A stretch of 64,000 nucleotides of DNA from Bacteroidota bacterium (lineage in GTDB: Bacteria; Bacteroidota; Bacteroidia; SXHM01), in NCBI GenBank assembly GCA_947478465.1, contig CANJWH010000004.1, positions 1 to 64,000 of the forward strand, in the 5' to 3' direction. This document shows, piece after piece, positions 52,765 through 62,310 of this stretch (positions are counted from its first letter, which is position 1; each line of letters starts with the position of its first letter). Both the position numbers and the translations under genes were made by a program. Below the pieces are notes generated by a model that was not told the origin of the DNA, did no database searches, and saw only the letters and a program-made list of their open reading frames with translations.

Positions 52765-54099
52765 TTAGTGATAACGAATCCATTTCCATAATTCTTTGTA
52801 ATTCACTTTTTTGCCATACATAAGAATTCCTGTGCGGTAAATTTTACCAGCAAACCAAGTCGTTGCAATAAAACCGATAATCAGCAACGACATAGAAATC
52901 CATAAATCTGTGTAAGGATAAGGTATCCCGAAAGGCAGGCGAACCATCATAATTATTGGTGATGTAAATGGAATTATAGAAAACCAGAATGCCATTGGCC
53001 CTTCAGGATTATTCATAACAAACTGTGCCATTACAAATGAAAGAATAAGCGGAATGGTAATCGGGAGCATGAATTGTTGTGTGTCGGCCTCATTGTCAAC
53101 TGCTGCACCAACAGCGGCAAATAATGCACCATATAGCAAATAGCCGCCAATGAAGTAAAAGATAAAAGCACCAATAAGTAATGGGAAATTTATCTTATCA
53201 ATACTTTTCCAGATTTCGTCCATATCTTCAGCAGCAGGTTGTTGTGCTTGCATATTTGGTTGTAATGCTGGTTGTCCGTTCATTGTCTGCTCCATAGGAA
53301 CCGGAGCCGGAAGTGAATTTTTTTCTACTCCCAAAAATCCTTTTGCTGCAGAAACAATTGTTGTAGTCAAAAATATCCAAAGCAAAAACTGAGTCAATCC
53401 AACCATTGCAATACCTATTATTTTTCCCATCATCAGTTGAAATGGCTTTACTGAAGAAATAATTACTTCAACAATACGGTTTGATTTTTCTTCTATAACA
53501 CCGCGCATTACCTGAGCACCATAAAGGAATATGAAAAAATAAATCAAAACACCGCCCAGCATTCCTACTACCATACTCAACTCCGTATTCTTGCTTTCTT
53601 TTACACCGCTTTCATATTTGCTTTTGCGCATTTTTATATCGGTCTTGGCTGCAGCCAGAGTTTTTTTATCAATGCCTGCTTCTGATAGTTTCAGACTTTC
53701 CAACTCATTTTCAATGGAAGTTTCAATGAACATAATGGTATTAAAACCCGGTTGTTTTTTATAAATTATTTCCGCACCATTGCTGTTAATAATGTTTTGA
53801 GGAATGTAAAGTACAGCAGAATAATAATCTTCATCTAATTGTTTTTCTGCTTCCTTGATATTCATGTCTTTCACAAAATGAAACTTCAGATTATCCTTGT
53901 CAGAAAAACTGTTGTTGAATAATAAACTCTCGTCCACAACAAGCACATCCGTTTTTTCATCTTCCTGTGTTGCCATCCAGATAGGCACAACAAACAATGC
54001 ACCCATCAGCAGCGGGCCAAGGATTGTCATGATGATGAATGACTTTTGTTTTACCCGGGTAAGGTACTCGCGTTTTATGATAAGAACTATTTTATGCAT
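52765..54099 (-). CDS. ABC-2 type transporter permease (NatB-like)
   Basis: Membrane protein of 444 residues. A first helix (about 20-40) is followed by a large exported loop with a Gln/Pro-rich stretch in its second part (about 265-290), and then helices near the end of the protein. It carries the ABC-2 features MRGVIEEKSNRIVEVIISS and FYFIGGYLLYGALFAAVGA. It pairs with the ATPase just upstream, which ends 8 bases inside its start. NatAB-like exporters move Na+ or drugs; the substrate is open. Confidence 0.9.
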   Translation of the reverse strand: MHKIVLIIKREYLTRVKQKSFIIMTILGPLLMGALFVVPIWMATQEDEKTDVLVVDESLLFNNSFSDKDNLKFHFVKDMNIKEAEKQLDEDYYSAVLYIPQNIINSNGAEIIYKKQPGFNTIMFIETSIENELESLKLSEAGIDKKTLAAAKTDIKMRKSKYESGVKESKNTELSMVVGMLGGVLIYFFIFLYGAQVMRGVIEEKSNRIVEVIISSVKPFQLMMGKIIGIAMVGLTQFLLWIFLTTTIVSAAKGFLGVEKNSLPAPVPMEQTMNGQPALQPNMQAQQPAAEDMDEIWKSIDKINFPLLIGAFIFYFIGGYLLYGALFAAVGAAVDNEADTQQFMLPITIPLILSFVMAQFVMNNPEGPMAFWFSIIPFTSPIIMMVRLPFGIPYPYTDLWISMSLLIIGFIATTWFAGKIYRTGILMYGKKVNYKELWKWIRYH

Positions 54100-55027
54100 G
54101 TGCCAGTTTTTTTAAAGCGTTCATTTCGTTTACTTTCTGAATAAAAATATCATTCATTGCAGGAATTTCTTCTTTGAATGAAACAATATTTACACGGGGA
54201 ATAAGTGCAGACAGTAATTCGTTTGAATTATGATTCCCGATTTTTATTCTCACCACTTTTTTGCCGTCATCTTCTTCTGTTGCAAGTAAATCAAAACCTG
54301 CGGGAAGCTGCAATCCGCTTCCACTTTGATCAAGATAGGCAACTTCCCAGATATTGTTTTTATAAGCCGAACGGATTTCTGAAACTGATCCGTCCAATAT
54401 TTTTTTTGATTGATTAATGAGTGCAATGTCATCACATAATTCTTCAACTGAGCCCATATTATGAGTTGAGAAGATAATGGTTGTGCCATTTTTCTTTAGC
54501 CTCAGAATTTCTTCTTTTATTATATTGGTATTAATAGGGTCAAAGCCGCTGAAAGGTTCATCTAATATGAGTAATTCGGGTTCATGCAGAATAGTGACAA
54601 TGAACTGAACTTTTTGCGCCATACCCTTTGAAAGTTCTTCAACTTTCTTTTTCCACCAGCTTTCAATCTCAAATTTTTCAAACCAATATTTTAGTTTGGT
54701 TAGTGCATCTTTTCGGCTCAAACCTTTCAGTTGTGCAAGATATAATGCCTGTTCACCAACTTCCATTTTTTTATACAAGCCACGTTCTTCCGGCAGGTAC
54801 CCAATTTTTTCGGTGTCAGCAGCAATAAGTTTTCTTCCATGGAAATACAGTGTTCCACTATCAGGCGCTGTAATTTGCGTAATCATTCTGATGAGTGTTG
54901 TTTTACCTGCGCCATTAGGACCAAGTAAACCAAAGATGCTATTTTCTCTTACGCTAATGCTCACATCATCCAAAGCAAGATGCGTTGCATATCTTTTGGT
55001 AATATTTTCTGCTTTAAAAATCTCCAT
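54092..55027 (-). CDS. ABC transporter ATP-binding protein (NatA-like)
   Basis: ATPase of 311 residues. Walker A GPNGAGKTTLIRMI, a slightly divergent signature LSKGMAQKV in place of LSGGQ, and Walker B LLILDEPFSGFDP. A C-terminal extension (DQSGSGLQLPAGFDLL onward) resembles DUF4162 of NatA-type exporters. The permease gene overlaps its end by 8 bases, so the pair is co-translated. It sits downstream of the dnaJ terminator at 55062-55089. Confidence 0.93.
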   Translation of the reverse strand: MEIFKAENITKRYATHLALDDVSISVRENSIFGLLGPNGAGKTTLIRMITQITAPDSGTLYFHGRKLIAADTEKIGYLPEERGLYKKMEVGEQALYLAQLKGLSRKDALTKLKYWFEKFEIESWWKKKVEELSKGMAQKVQFIVTILHEPELLILDEPFSGFDPINTNIIKEEILRLKKNGTTIIFSTHNMGSVEELCDDIALINQSKKILDGSVSEIRSAYKNNIWEVAYLDQSGSGLQLPAGFDLLATEEDDGKKVVRIKIGNHNSNELLSALIPRVNIVSFKEEIPAMNDIFIQKVNEMNALKKLAHA

Positions 55028-55061
55028 GTATTTCTGATGTTAAAATATGATACTAAGTAAC

Positions 55062-55089
55062 AAAAAAATCCCCCGCGTATAGCGAGGGA
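55062..55089 (-). terminator. Terminator after dnaJ
   Basis: On the minus strand CCCTCGC pairs with GCGGGGG across a TATAC loop (one G-U), followed by a run of T residues. It lies just past the dnaJ stop and before the ABC transporter genes. Confidence 0.75.
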
Positions 55090-55100
55090 GTTTTTATTAA

Positions 55101-56261
55101 TCAATGAAAGTAGTCTTTCATTTTCTCGAAAAAACTTTTGTCGTTTTTATCAGGTTTGGGTTTAAAGTTTTCTGAGTTGCGCAGTTTTTCAAGCAAAGTG
55201 CGTTCTTCAGGGCTTAAATTTTTAGGTGTCCATACGTTAATGTCAACCAATATATCCCCTTTGTGTCTGGTATTATTTATATCAGGTAACCCTTTGTCAC
55301 GCAGGCGTAATACTTTTCCACCTTGTGTCCCGGGTTCAATTTTTATTCGGGCTTTTCCGTCAATGGTAGGCACTTCAATGCTTGTTCCTAACGCTGCATC
55401 AATAAAGCTTACATGTAAATCGTAGTGCAGATTTATTCCATCTCTCTTTAATTGTTCATGTGGCTCTTCTTCAATTGCAATAATTAAATCTCCTGCAATT
55501 CCGCCTCTGGCTGCTGCATTTCCTTTGCCATTCATGGAAAGTTGCATCTCATCACTAACACCTGCGGGAATATTTATTTCAATTACTTCGTCACCTTTTA
55601 CAATGCCATCACCAAAACAAGTATTGCATTTATTTTTTATGGTTTTTCCTTCACCACCACAGTGTGGACATGTTGTGGTAGTCTGCATTCTGCCCAGAAT
55701 GGTATCTGTTACTCTTGTAACTTGTCCTGAACCGTGACAGGTAGTGCAATTTGAAAATCCTGAAGCATTTTCAGCGCCAGTACCTTTGCAACCAGTACAC
55801 GAAATGTATTTGTTTACCTTGATTTTTTTCTGCGCTCCGTTCGCAATTTCTTCCAGATTAAGTTTTACTTTAACACGAAGATTGGTGCCGCGGTTTACTC
55901 TTCTTCCACCGCCACCTGAGCCTCTCCCGAAACCGCCACCAAAACTGCCGCTTCCGAAAATGTCACCAAACTGGCTGAAAATATCTTCCATGTTCATGCC
56001 ACCACCACTGAAACCGCCATGTCCGCCACCATTATTTCCCATTCCGGCATGGCCAAATTGGTCGTAGCGACTGCGTTTGTCTTTGTCACTTAAAATTTCA
56101 TAAGCTTCAGCAGCTTCCTTGAATTTGTCTTCCGATGCCTTATCACCCGGATTTTTATCAGGGTGATATTTCAGAGCCATTTTGCGATAAGCTTTTTTTA
56201 TTTCAGCCTCATCCGCATTGCGGGCTACACCTAATATTTCGTAAAAATCTTTCTTAGCCAT
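55101..56261 (-). CDS. dnaJ: Chaperone protein DnaJ
   Basis: Hsp40 co-chaperone of 386 residues. J-domain with the HPD motif ([15 protein letters not shown]), a Gly/Phe-rich linker, then four CxxCxGxG zinc-finger repeats ([32 protein letters not shown]), and the C-terminal substrate domain. The grpE gene lies 10 bases upstream on the same strand. A terminator follows directly. Confidence 0.97.
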   Translation of the reverse strand: MAKKDFYEILGVARNADEAEIKKAYRKMALKYHPDKNPGDKASEDKFKEAAEAYEILSDKDKRSRYDQFGHAGMGNNGGGHGGFSGGGMNMEDIFSQFGDIFGSGSFGGGFGRGSGGGGRRVNRGTNLRVKVKLNLEEIANGAQKKIKVNKYISCTGCKGTGAENASGFSNCTTCHGSGQVTRVTDTILGRMQTTTTCPHCGGEGKTIKNKCNTCFGDGIVKGDEVIEINIPAGVSDEMQLSMNGKGNAAARGGIAGDLIIAIEEEPHEQLKRDGINLHYDLHVSFIDAALGTSIEVPTIDGKARIKIEPGTQGGKVLRLRDKGLPDINNTRHKGDILVDINVWTPKNLSPEERTLLEKLRNSENFKPKPDKNDKSFFEKMKDYFH

Positions 56262-56271
56262 TCAATTAATT

Positions 56272-56844
56272 TTAATTTCCTACAATAACTTTTGCAAAAC
56301 GAATAACCTTGCCGTTGAGTGAATACCCTTTTTCAAGTTCTTCAACAACTTTGCCTTTCAAATCTTCGCTGGGAGCAGGAATGTTGGTTATTGCTTCGTG
56401 AATATCAGCATCGAAATTCTGCCCTTTGCTTTCCATTGCTGCCAGTCCTTTTTGTTGCAAATTAGTTCTCAGTTTATTGAAAATTAGTTCTACACCTTCT
56501 TTTACTGCAGTGATATCCTTTGCTTCATTCATTGCAATCATTGCACGTTCAAAATCATCTAAAATTGGAAGCAGAACCTTGAAAATATCTTCTCCCGCAG
56601 TTTTGTGAAGTTCTATTTTTTCTTTTTGTGTACGCTTGCGGTAATTGTCAAACTCAGAATATAGGCGGATATATTTATCATTCAATTCTTCAACTTTGGC
56701 ATTAAGCTGTTTCTCAATGTTTTCAATTGCTTCGGTAATCGGTTGTATATTTTCCTGTTCAGTGTTTTGGTTTTCTTCAATACCAGTGCCCTGAGGTATA
56801 TTTTCGTTTTCCTGAATCTCTGTCTTATTTTCTTCTGTTGTCAT
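56272..56844 (-). CDS. grpE: Nucleotide exchange factor GrpE
   Basis: Dimeric nucleotide exchange factor for DnaK, 190 residues. An acidic disordered N-terminus (about 1-45) precedes a long coiled coil (AIENIEKQLNAKVEELNDKY), then LYSEFDNYRKRTQKEKIELH. A beta-domain ends it, with LEKGYSLNGKVIRFAKVIVG. The start is set at ATG 56844 (MTTEENK); another in-frame ATG lies at 56895 and cannot be excluded. A candidate -7 box lies at 56942-56949. dnaJ follows after 10 bases. dnaK is not in the window. Confidence 0.93.
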   Translation of the reverse strand: MTTEENKTEIQENENIPQGTGIEENQNTEQENIQPITEAIENIEKQLNAKVEELNDKYIRLYSEFDNYRKRTQKEKIELHKTAGEDIFKVLLPILDDFERAMIAMNEAKDITAVKEGVELIFNKLRTNLQQKGLAAMESKGQNFDADIHEAITNIPAPSEDLKGKVVEELEKGYSLNGKVIRFAKVIVGN

Positions 56845-56941
56845 CTTATTTTTAGCATTAACATTGTCCAATCCGCCCTTCAAATAACCTGCCATTGCGT
56901 GATTTAAGACAATTTGTCAGCGGGTTATTTTTATGAGGGCG

Positions 56942-56949
56942 CAAAAATA
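56942..56949 (-). promoter_or_regulatory. Candidate -7 box for grpE-dnaJ
   Basis: On the minus strand TATTTTTG matches TANNTTTG. It lies 98 bases before the ATG at 56844 or 47 before the alternative at 56895. No CIRCE or other heat-shock operator is visible nearby. Confidence 0.35.
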
Positions 56950-56984
56950 ACAAACCATGCCAAACATTAACTTAATCTGCTAAG

Positions 56985-56992
56985 TATATTTG
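56985..56992 (+). promoter_or_regulatory. Candidate -7 box for the CoA-transferase gene
   Basis: TATATTTG matches TANNTTTG and lies 24 bases before ATG 57017. It points opposite to the grpE box 35 bases away. Confidence 0.4.
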
Positions 56993-57016
56993 GCAATTAT
57001 TAGTAACACATTATTA

Positions 57017-58294
57017 ATGAAAACTAAGATAGTAAATGCACAGGAAGCAGTAAGTGTTATCCAATCAGGTCAACGGGTTTTTGTGCAGGGAAGTGCAGCA
57101 ACTCCATTGCGCCTTTTGCATGCTTTGGAGCATCGCGCAAATGAATTGCGTAAGGTTGAATTGGTTTGCCTAAGCGTATTAGGGGATTTAGGAATAAATA
57201 AGCCTGAATATAGTGACAGCTTTTATTTCAATGCCTTATTTGTTTCGGAACCCATTCGTAAAAACGTGAATGGTAAAAATGGTGATTATGTTCCTGTTTT
57301 TTTAAGCGAAATCCATTTACTCTTTGAAAAAAATATTCTATCCCTTGATGTTGCACTTATTCATGTTTCGCCACCGGATAAACATGGATTTTGTTCGTTG
57401 GGTGTTTCGGTAGATATAACACGAGCTGCAGTTAAACATGCAAAGCATGTAGTCGCTCAGGTAAATCCGCAAATGCCCCGCACACATGGGGATGGGCTTA
57501 TCCATATCAGTGAAATTGATACGATGGTTGAAGTTAATGAAGCATTACCGGAAGTTGATTATGGAAAACAAGTAAGTGATTGCGAAAGAACAATTGGCAA
57601 AAATGTGGCTTCATTGATTGATGACCGTGCAACTTTGCAAATGGGTATTGGAACAATTCCTGATGCTGTTATGGAATGTTTGGGAAATCATAAAGACTTA
57701 GGTGTGCATACCGAAATGTTTTCAGATGGCGTAATGCATTTAATGCAGAAAGGTGCAATTACCAATAAGTTCAAAAGAAAGCACCGGGGTAAAGTTGCCA
57801 CTTCATTTGCAATAGGAACCCGACAGCTTTATGATTTTGTTGATGATAACCCTCAGTTTGCTTTTCTGGAAGCCGGTTACGTCAATGATGGAAGCATTAT
57901 CAGAACCAATCCCGGAGTGATTGCCATTAACAGCGCTATTGAAATTGATTTAACCGGACAGGTTTGTGCAGATTCAATAGGAACTAAGCTTTATTCCGGT
58001 GTGGGCGGACAAATGGATTTTATGCGTGGTGCTGCATTGTCAGAAGGCGGAAAACCGATCATTGCAATGTCTTCCGTTACTTCAAAAGGTCAGTCCAAAA
58101 TTGTTTCTTTTCTTAAACCCGGAGCTGGTGTAGTTACTACCCGTGCGCATGTGCATTATGTGGTTACAGAATATGGCATTGCTTATTTGTTTGGGAAAAA
58201 CATGAAACAGCGTATGCATGAACTAATAAAGATTGCTCATCCCGATCACAGAGAACAATTGGAAAAAGAGGCATTTGAAATATTTCCCAAATAA
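57017..58294 (+). CDS. Acetyl-CoA hydrolase/CoA-transferase family protein
   Basis: Class I CoA-transferase of 425 residues, of the acetyl-CoA hydrolase/4-hydroxybutyrate CoA-transferase group. Motifs: DVALIHVSPPDKHGFCSLG, GIGTIPDAVMECL, HTEMFSDGVMHL and GVGGQMDFMRGAALSEGG. It moves CoA between acetate and another acid, or hydrolyses acetyl-CoA; the acyl partner is not known. The start is set at ATG 57017; the frame opens at TTG 56990 inside the -7 box. A terminator follows immediately. Confidence 0.92.
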   Translation: MKTKIVNAQEAVSVIQSGQRVFVQGSAATPLRLLHALEHRANELRKVELVCLSVLGDLGINKPEYSDSFYFNALFVSEPIRKNVNGKNGDYVPVFLSEIHLLFEKNILSLDVALIHVSPPDKHGFCSLGVSVDITRAAVKHAKHVVAQVNPQMPRTHGDGLIHISEIDTMVEVNEALPEVDYGKQVSDCERTIGKNVASLIDDRATLQMGIGTIPDAVMECLGNHKDLGVHTEMFSDGVMHLMQKGAITNKFKRKHRGKVATSFAIGTRQLYDFVDDNPQFAFLEAGYVNDGSIIRTNPGVIAINSAIEIDLTGQVCADSIGTKLYSGVGGQMDFMRGAALSEGGKPIIAMSSVTSKGQSKIVSFLKPGAGVVTTRAHVHYVVTEYGIAYLFGKNMKQRMHELIKIAHPDHREQLEKEAFEIFPK

Positions 58295-58321
58295 AAAAGC
58301 CCCGAAATTTCGGGGCTTTTT
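58294..58321. terminator. Bidirectional terminator, 28-bp perfect palindrome
   Basis: GCCCCGAAATTTCGGGGC (58299-58316) flanked by A5 and T5. It lies between the convergent CoA-transferase and TlpA-like genes and gives a stem plus T-run in both directions. Confidence 0.92.
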
Positions 58322-58338
58322 ATTTTTTCTCACGATTC

Positions 58339-58881
58339 TTATTTTATCAAATACTGTTCGATTGCTTGCTCTAATGCAGGTCCGCGCAGGTTCTGTCCTA
58401 TAATAATTCCTTTGCCGTCAATAAGCCAGTTTGTTGGAATGCCTCGAACTCCATAAGCAGCAGCTGCTGCAGAATTCCAGCCCATTAAATCACTAACGTG
58501 AGTGTCCCAGATTAATCCATCAGTTTGAATTCCGTTTTTCCAGGCTTGTGCATTTTGGTCGAGTGAAACACCAAAAACTGTGAAGCCCTTTCCACGGGTA
58601 AAATTTGCATCTTTATATTTATTGTAAGCCATAACCACATTTGGGTTTTCTATGCGGCAAGGGCGGCACCATGAAGCCCAGAAGTCAATTAATACAATTT
58701 TGCCTTTCAATGAAGAAAGAGCCACATCAATACCCTCAGGATTTTTGAATTTAAGTTCGGGAGCTATATCGCCTACCGCAAGTCCAATTTTAGGTGAGGT
58801 TGCAGTTGCTCCGGTTTGAGCATAAGTTCCAGCCTGAAAAATAATAAGAGTAATAAATGAAAGAAAAAGTGATTTGTTCAT
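58339..58881 (-). CDS. TlpA-like thioredoxin-family protein
   Basis: Exported protein of 180 residues. A signal peptide follows ATG 58881 (MNKSLFLSFITLIIF). The thioredoxin-fold motif WCRPC (Cys72/Cys75 in FWASWCRPCRIENP) and the cis-Pro region (GVRGIPTNWLIDGKG) mark the TlpA/ResA group. It reduces periplasmic disulfides. The frame opens 24 bases earlier at an in-frame start, but the signal peptide supports this one. It is 53 bases from murA. Confidence 0.9.
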   Translation of the reverse strand: MNKSLFLSFITLIIFQAGTYAQTGATATSPKIGLAVGDIAPELKFKNPEGIDVALSSLKGKIVLIDFWASWCRPCRIENPNVVMAYNKYKDANFTRGKGFTVFGVSLDQNAQAWKNGIQTDGLIWDTHVSDLMGWNSAAAAAYGVRGIPTNWLIDGKGIIIGQNLRGPALEQAIEQYLIK

Positions 58882-58902
58882 GTTTCGTTTTTTAATGTTT
58901 TG

Positions 58903-58910
58903 CAAAGTTA
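58903..58910 (-). promoter_or_regulatory. Candidate -7 box for the TlpA-like gene
   Basis: On the minus strand TAACTTTG matches TANNTTTG and lies 22 bases before the ATG at 58881. It is between murA and the TlpA-like gene. Confidence 0.4.
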
Positions 58911-58934
58911 AACAATAATGTTGCCAAAAAAGTT

Positions 58935-60242
58935 TTAATCTATTCTCACAATGTTTGCCCCGATTTTATTCAACCTTTCGTCAATATGCTGGTATCCGCG
59001 GTCAATCTGTTCAATATTGTGAATGGTGCTTTTGCCTTTTGCAGAAAGTGCTGCAATCAGCAGCGCATTCCCCGCACGAATATCAGGCGAAGTCATTTCA
59101 ATACCTTTCAATGAATGTTTTTTGTCCATGCCTATAACAGTTGCACGGTGCGGGTCACAAAGAATAATCTGTGCCCCCATGTCTATTAATTTGTCTACAA
59201 AGAATAAACGGCTTTCAAACATTTTCTGGTGAATGAGAACACTGCCTTTTGCCTGAGTTGCCACCACAAGAACTATACTGATTAAGTCGGGTGTAAAACC
59301 TGGCCATATAGCATCAGCAACTGTAAGAATGGAGCCGTCAATAAAGGTATCAATCTCATAGTGTTCCTGAGCAGGAATGTAAATATCATCGCCTCTTCGC
59401 TCCATTTTTATTCCTAAACGTTTGAAGGTATCAGGAATAATTCCGAGGTGTTCATAGCCAACATCTTTAATTGTTATTTCGCTTTGCGTCATGGCTGCAA
59501 GGCCAATGAAACTGCCTATCTCCACCATGTCGGGAAGCAAACGGTGTTTGCACCCGGTCATTGAATCCACGCCCTCTACAGTAAGCATATTTGAACCAAT
59601 ACCGGAAATTTTAGCGCCCATACTGTTCAGCATTTTGCAAAGTTGTTGAACATAAGGCTCGCAAGCAGCATTGTAAATAGTAGTAATTCCTTTTGCCATT
59701 ACAGCAGCCATTACAATGTTTGCTGTTCCTGTTACCGAAGCTTCATCCAATAGCATGTAGCAGCCTTTCAGTTTATCTGATTCGACTTTGTAGAACTTTG
59801 TAACCGAATCATAAATAAATTTCGCGCCCAGATTTTGGAAACCTATAAAGTGTGTATCCAATCTTCTCCGCCCGATTTTATCTCCACCCGGACTTGGAAT
59901 ATATCCTTTGCCAAAACGTGCCAGGAGAGGACCAACAATCATAATTGAGCCTCTCAAACCTGAAGCTAGTTTTTTGAAATTGTCAGAGTTCAGAAATTCT
60001 AAATCAACAGAATCTGCCTGAAATGTAAATTCTTCGTGTCCGGTTTTCTCCACTTTTACGCCAAGTGCAGCCAATAATTCAATCAGTTTGTTTACATCTC
60101 GGATGTCTGGAATATTGCTAATCGTAACTTTTTCGGGAGTAAGTAACACTGCACATATCACCTGCAATGCTTCATTCTTTGCTCCTTGCGGAATTAATTC
60201 GCCTTTGAGGCGCAGACCACCGGTTATTTCAAATTTGCTCAC
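58935..60242 (-). CDS. murA: UDP-N-acetylglucosamine 1-carboxyvinyltransferase, Asp-type (fosfomycin-insensitive)
   Basis: First committed step of peptidoglycan synthesis: enolpyruvyl transfer to UDP-GlcNAc. The length of 435 is standard. Lys22 and Asn23 (GAKNEAL) and the DMVEIGSFIGLAA and PDIRAGNALLIAALSA segments are present. The loop that carries the catalytic Cys115 of E. coli reads GGDKIGRRRLD, with Asp121 instead of Cys. Asp-type MurA is known from mycobacteria and chlamydiae to be active but not alkylated by fosfomycin. Confidence 0.95.
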   Translation of the reverse strand: MSKFEITGGLRLKGELIPQGAKNEALQVICAVLLTPEKVTISNIPDIRDVNKLIELLAALGVKVEKTGHEEFTFQADSVDLEFLNSDNFKKLASGLRGSIMIVGPLLARFGKGYIPSPGGDKIGRRRLDTHFIGFQNLGAKFIYDSVTKFYKVESDKLKGCYMLLDEASVTGTANIVMAAVMAKGITTIYNAACEPYVQQLCKMLNSMGAKISGIGSNMLTVEGVDSMTGCKHRLLPDMVEIGSFIGLAAMTQSEITIKDVGYEHLGIIPDTFKRLGIKMERRGDDIYIPAQEHYEIDTFIDGSILTVADAIWPGFTPDLISIVLVVATQAKGSVLIHQKMFESRLFFVDKLIDMGAQIILCDPHRATVIGMDKKHSLKGIEMTSPDIRAGNALLIAALSAKGKSTIHNIEQIDRGYQHIDERLNKIGANIVRID

Positions 60243-60292
60243 GTTTTTTGTATTAATGTTTATGGCGTGAAATAAAAGAAAAAAATAATTGG

Positions 60293-61396
60293 TTATTCAC
60301 CTATTTCAATAAAACAACTCACAGCGTGATGGTCGGAAAGTTTTTCAGGTAAAACTCTGAAGCCAGAAGAGTTAATTGCCGGACTATGTAAAATATAATC
60401 AATGCGGAAAGAAGGCGCTTTTCCGATGTAGGTATTCCCGAAACCATTTCCACTTTCTATAAACGCATCATTTAAACCATCTGATAAATTGTGGTAGGTG
60501 TAAGATGCAGGTGTGTCATTAAAATCTCCGCAAACCAAAACCTCATAAGGGCAATCCTTTATGTGTTCTGAAATGATATCAACCTGTTTTGCACGTTTTT
60601 CAAATGCTTCTTTCAATCGCCATATGATTCTTTTGCCTGAAATCAACGAAAGATTATTTTCATTTTTATAATTTTCTATTTGCTCCATCGTTTGATAATC
60701 TTCTGGTTTAAATTTAACAGATTGCAGATGGGCATTATAAACTCGAATGGTATCTTCATTAATTTTCAGGTCAACATAAATGCAAAGGTTGCCATGGCTT
60801 TTTTCAAATTCTATAACACCTTTGTCAACAATAGGGAAGGAAGTAAATAATGAAATTCCCCACCATGCAGTATCATTCATGCTTACATAATCATGAAAAT
60901 AGTAACGTTTTATGCCTTCTATTTCTTTTACAGAATTAATGGTTGGAAAATAACCTGTGTTATCATGAAAGAATTCCTGAATGCATAATATTTGCGGTTT
61001 TTCTTCTTTAAGCAGTGTCATTATTTTATCACGCGTTCCTTTATTCCCGCTCCAATTATAAAGGTCAAAAAGTCTTACATTATAACTTAAAACCTTGATT
61101 GCATTTCCACCTCTTATTTTTTCTTTATTTCCAAAACTATATGAAGCAAGTATAAATTTGAATCCAATAGCAATAGTTATGAGTGAAACCAGAAATTGCA
61201 ATTTTATCTGCACCGCCCAGTATATTACAAACAAAACATTTATGATAAGAATAAACGGATAGGCTAATCCGAAAAATGCTAAATACCAAACTTTTTCTGG
61301 GCTTATAAATGAAGCAAGGTAGGAGAGAAGCAAGGCGAATTCAGCCAGCAGATTAAAGAAAAATACAATCTTATTAAACAGGGACAGATTTTTCAT
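60293..61396 (-). CDS. Membrane-anchored endonuclease/exonuclease/phosphatase family protein
   Basis: Protein of 367 residues with about three N-terminal membrane helices (1-95). An EEP-domain follows, with LSYNVRLFDLYNW, ILCIQEFF (metal-binding Glu), VYNAHLQSVKF, CGDFNDTP and the terminal LSDHHAVSCFI, the His/Asp motif. It hydrolyses phosphodiesters of nucleic acids or lipids; the substrate is unknown. It abuts the rhomboid gene with no gap, suggesting shared expression in the run mutL-rhomboid-rhomboid-EEP. Confidence 0.9.
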   Translation of the reverse strand: MKNLSLFNKIVFFFNLLAEFALLLSYLASFISPEKVWYLAFFGLAYPFILIINVLFVIYWAVQIKLQFLVSLITIAIGFKFILASYSFGNKEKIRGGNAIKVLSYNVRLFDLYNWSGNKGTRDKIMTLLKEEKPQILCIQEFFHDNTGYFPTINSVKEIEGIKRYYFHDYVSMNDTAWWGISLFTSFPIVDKGVIEFEKSHGNLCIYVDLKINEDTIRVYNAHLQSVKFKPEDYQTMEQIENYKNENNLSLISGKRIIWRLKEAFEKRAKQVDIISEHIKDCPYEVLVCGDFNDTPASYTYHNLSDGLNDAFIESGNGFGNTYIGKAPSFRIDYILHSPAINSSGFRVLPEKLSDHHAVSCFIEIGE

Positions 61397-62305
61397 TTAC
61401 TTACTTTCATTGCTTGCCTTGAACAGTATCTCTTTCTCTTTTTTAGTCAGACTTTCGTAACCAGAAGAAGAAATTTTATCCAGAATTTCATCTATTTCTT
61501 CCTGCCTTATTTTGCGTTTCAGATTATACTCTTCATCACTTATAGAACGCTTATGAACAACTTTTATTTTAGGCTTTCTGCTGAAAAACTTCTTTAACTT
61601 GTACAGCAGATTATTAAATCCTGATGATAAATCTTTTCCTTGCTTCATCTGCATTACAAAAATATACCCGAATAAAGCTCCGCCCAGATGAGAAATATGT
61701 CCTCCTGCATTTGCAAAATAAGTAACACCAATCAAATCCATAACTACCACAAATAATGCAATATATTTCAATCGAACAGGTCCTAAAATAAAAAGGTGCA
61801 AAATATAATCGGGAACTAAAGTTGCAGATGCAAGAACAACGGCCATAACGCCCGCGCTAGCACCCACCATAAAATCTGCAGGAGCATGCTGCTGAAAAGT
61901 TGGAATAATATGATAGGTTGCAAGTGCAAGCACTGCCCCAATTAATCCGCCATAAATATAAACCGCTAAAACCCTTTTGCTGCTTGCGTATTCCTGAAAT
62001 ATTTTTCCGAAAACAAAAAGCATTAACATGTTTCCGAAAATATGCCACAGGCTATAATGCACAAACATATAAGTGAGTAAAGTCCATGGTTTATAAAGTA
62101 ATTCTTTAAAATTCAAAGGAACAGCAATCCAACTTACTATGTTGTGAAAAACAGAAGTACTTTGCTCAGGTGGAAAACCTGAAATGGTTAGAATAAACTG
62201 AAAAGTTACAAGAATTAAAAAAACAGAAACGTTTATGACCATTAATTGGCCAATACTGTTTCCGGTTTTGAAAGGTGATTTTATATCATCAGCAAACGAA
62301 CTCAT
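61397..62305 (-). CDS. Rhomboid-family intramembrane serine protease
   Basis: Protein of 302 residues with six or more helices. The nucleophile Ser150 is in GASAGVMAVVL. The catalytic His205 lies in GGHISHLGGALFGYIF, and YMFVHYSLWHIFGNMLML is the conserved histidine-rich helix. A long charged C-terminal tail (about 235-302, FFSRKPKIKVVHKRSIS) carries the cytoplasmic end. It lies 5 bases downstream of a second rhomboid gene, a paralogous pair. Confidence 0.93.
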   Translation of the reverse strand: MSSFADDIKSPFKTGNSIGQLMVINVSVFLILVTFQFILTISGFPPEQSTSVFHNIVSWIAVPLNFKELLYKPWTLLTYMFVHYSLWHIFGNMLMLFVFGKIFQEYASSKRVLAVYIYGGLIGAVLALATYHIIPTFQQHAPADFMVGASAGVMAVVLASATLVPDYILHLFILGPVRLKYIALFVVVMDLIGVTYFANAGGHISHLGGALFGYIFVMQMKQGKDLSSGFNNLLYKLKKFFSRKPKIKVVHKRSISDEEYNLKRKIRQEEIDEILDKISSSGYESLTKKEKEILFKASNESK

Positions 62306-62310
62306 TTTAA

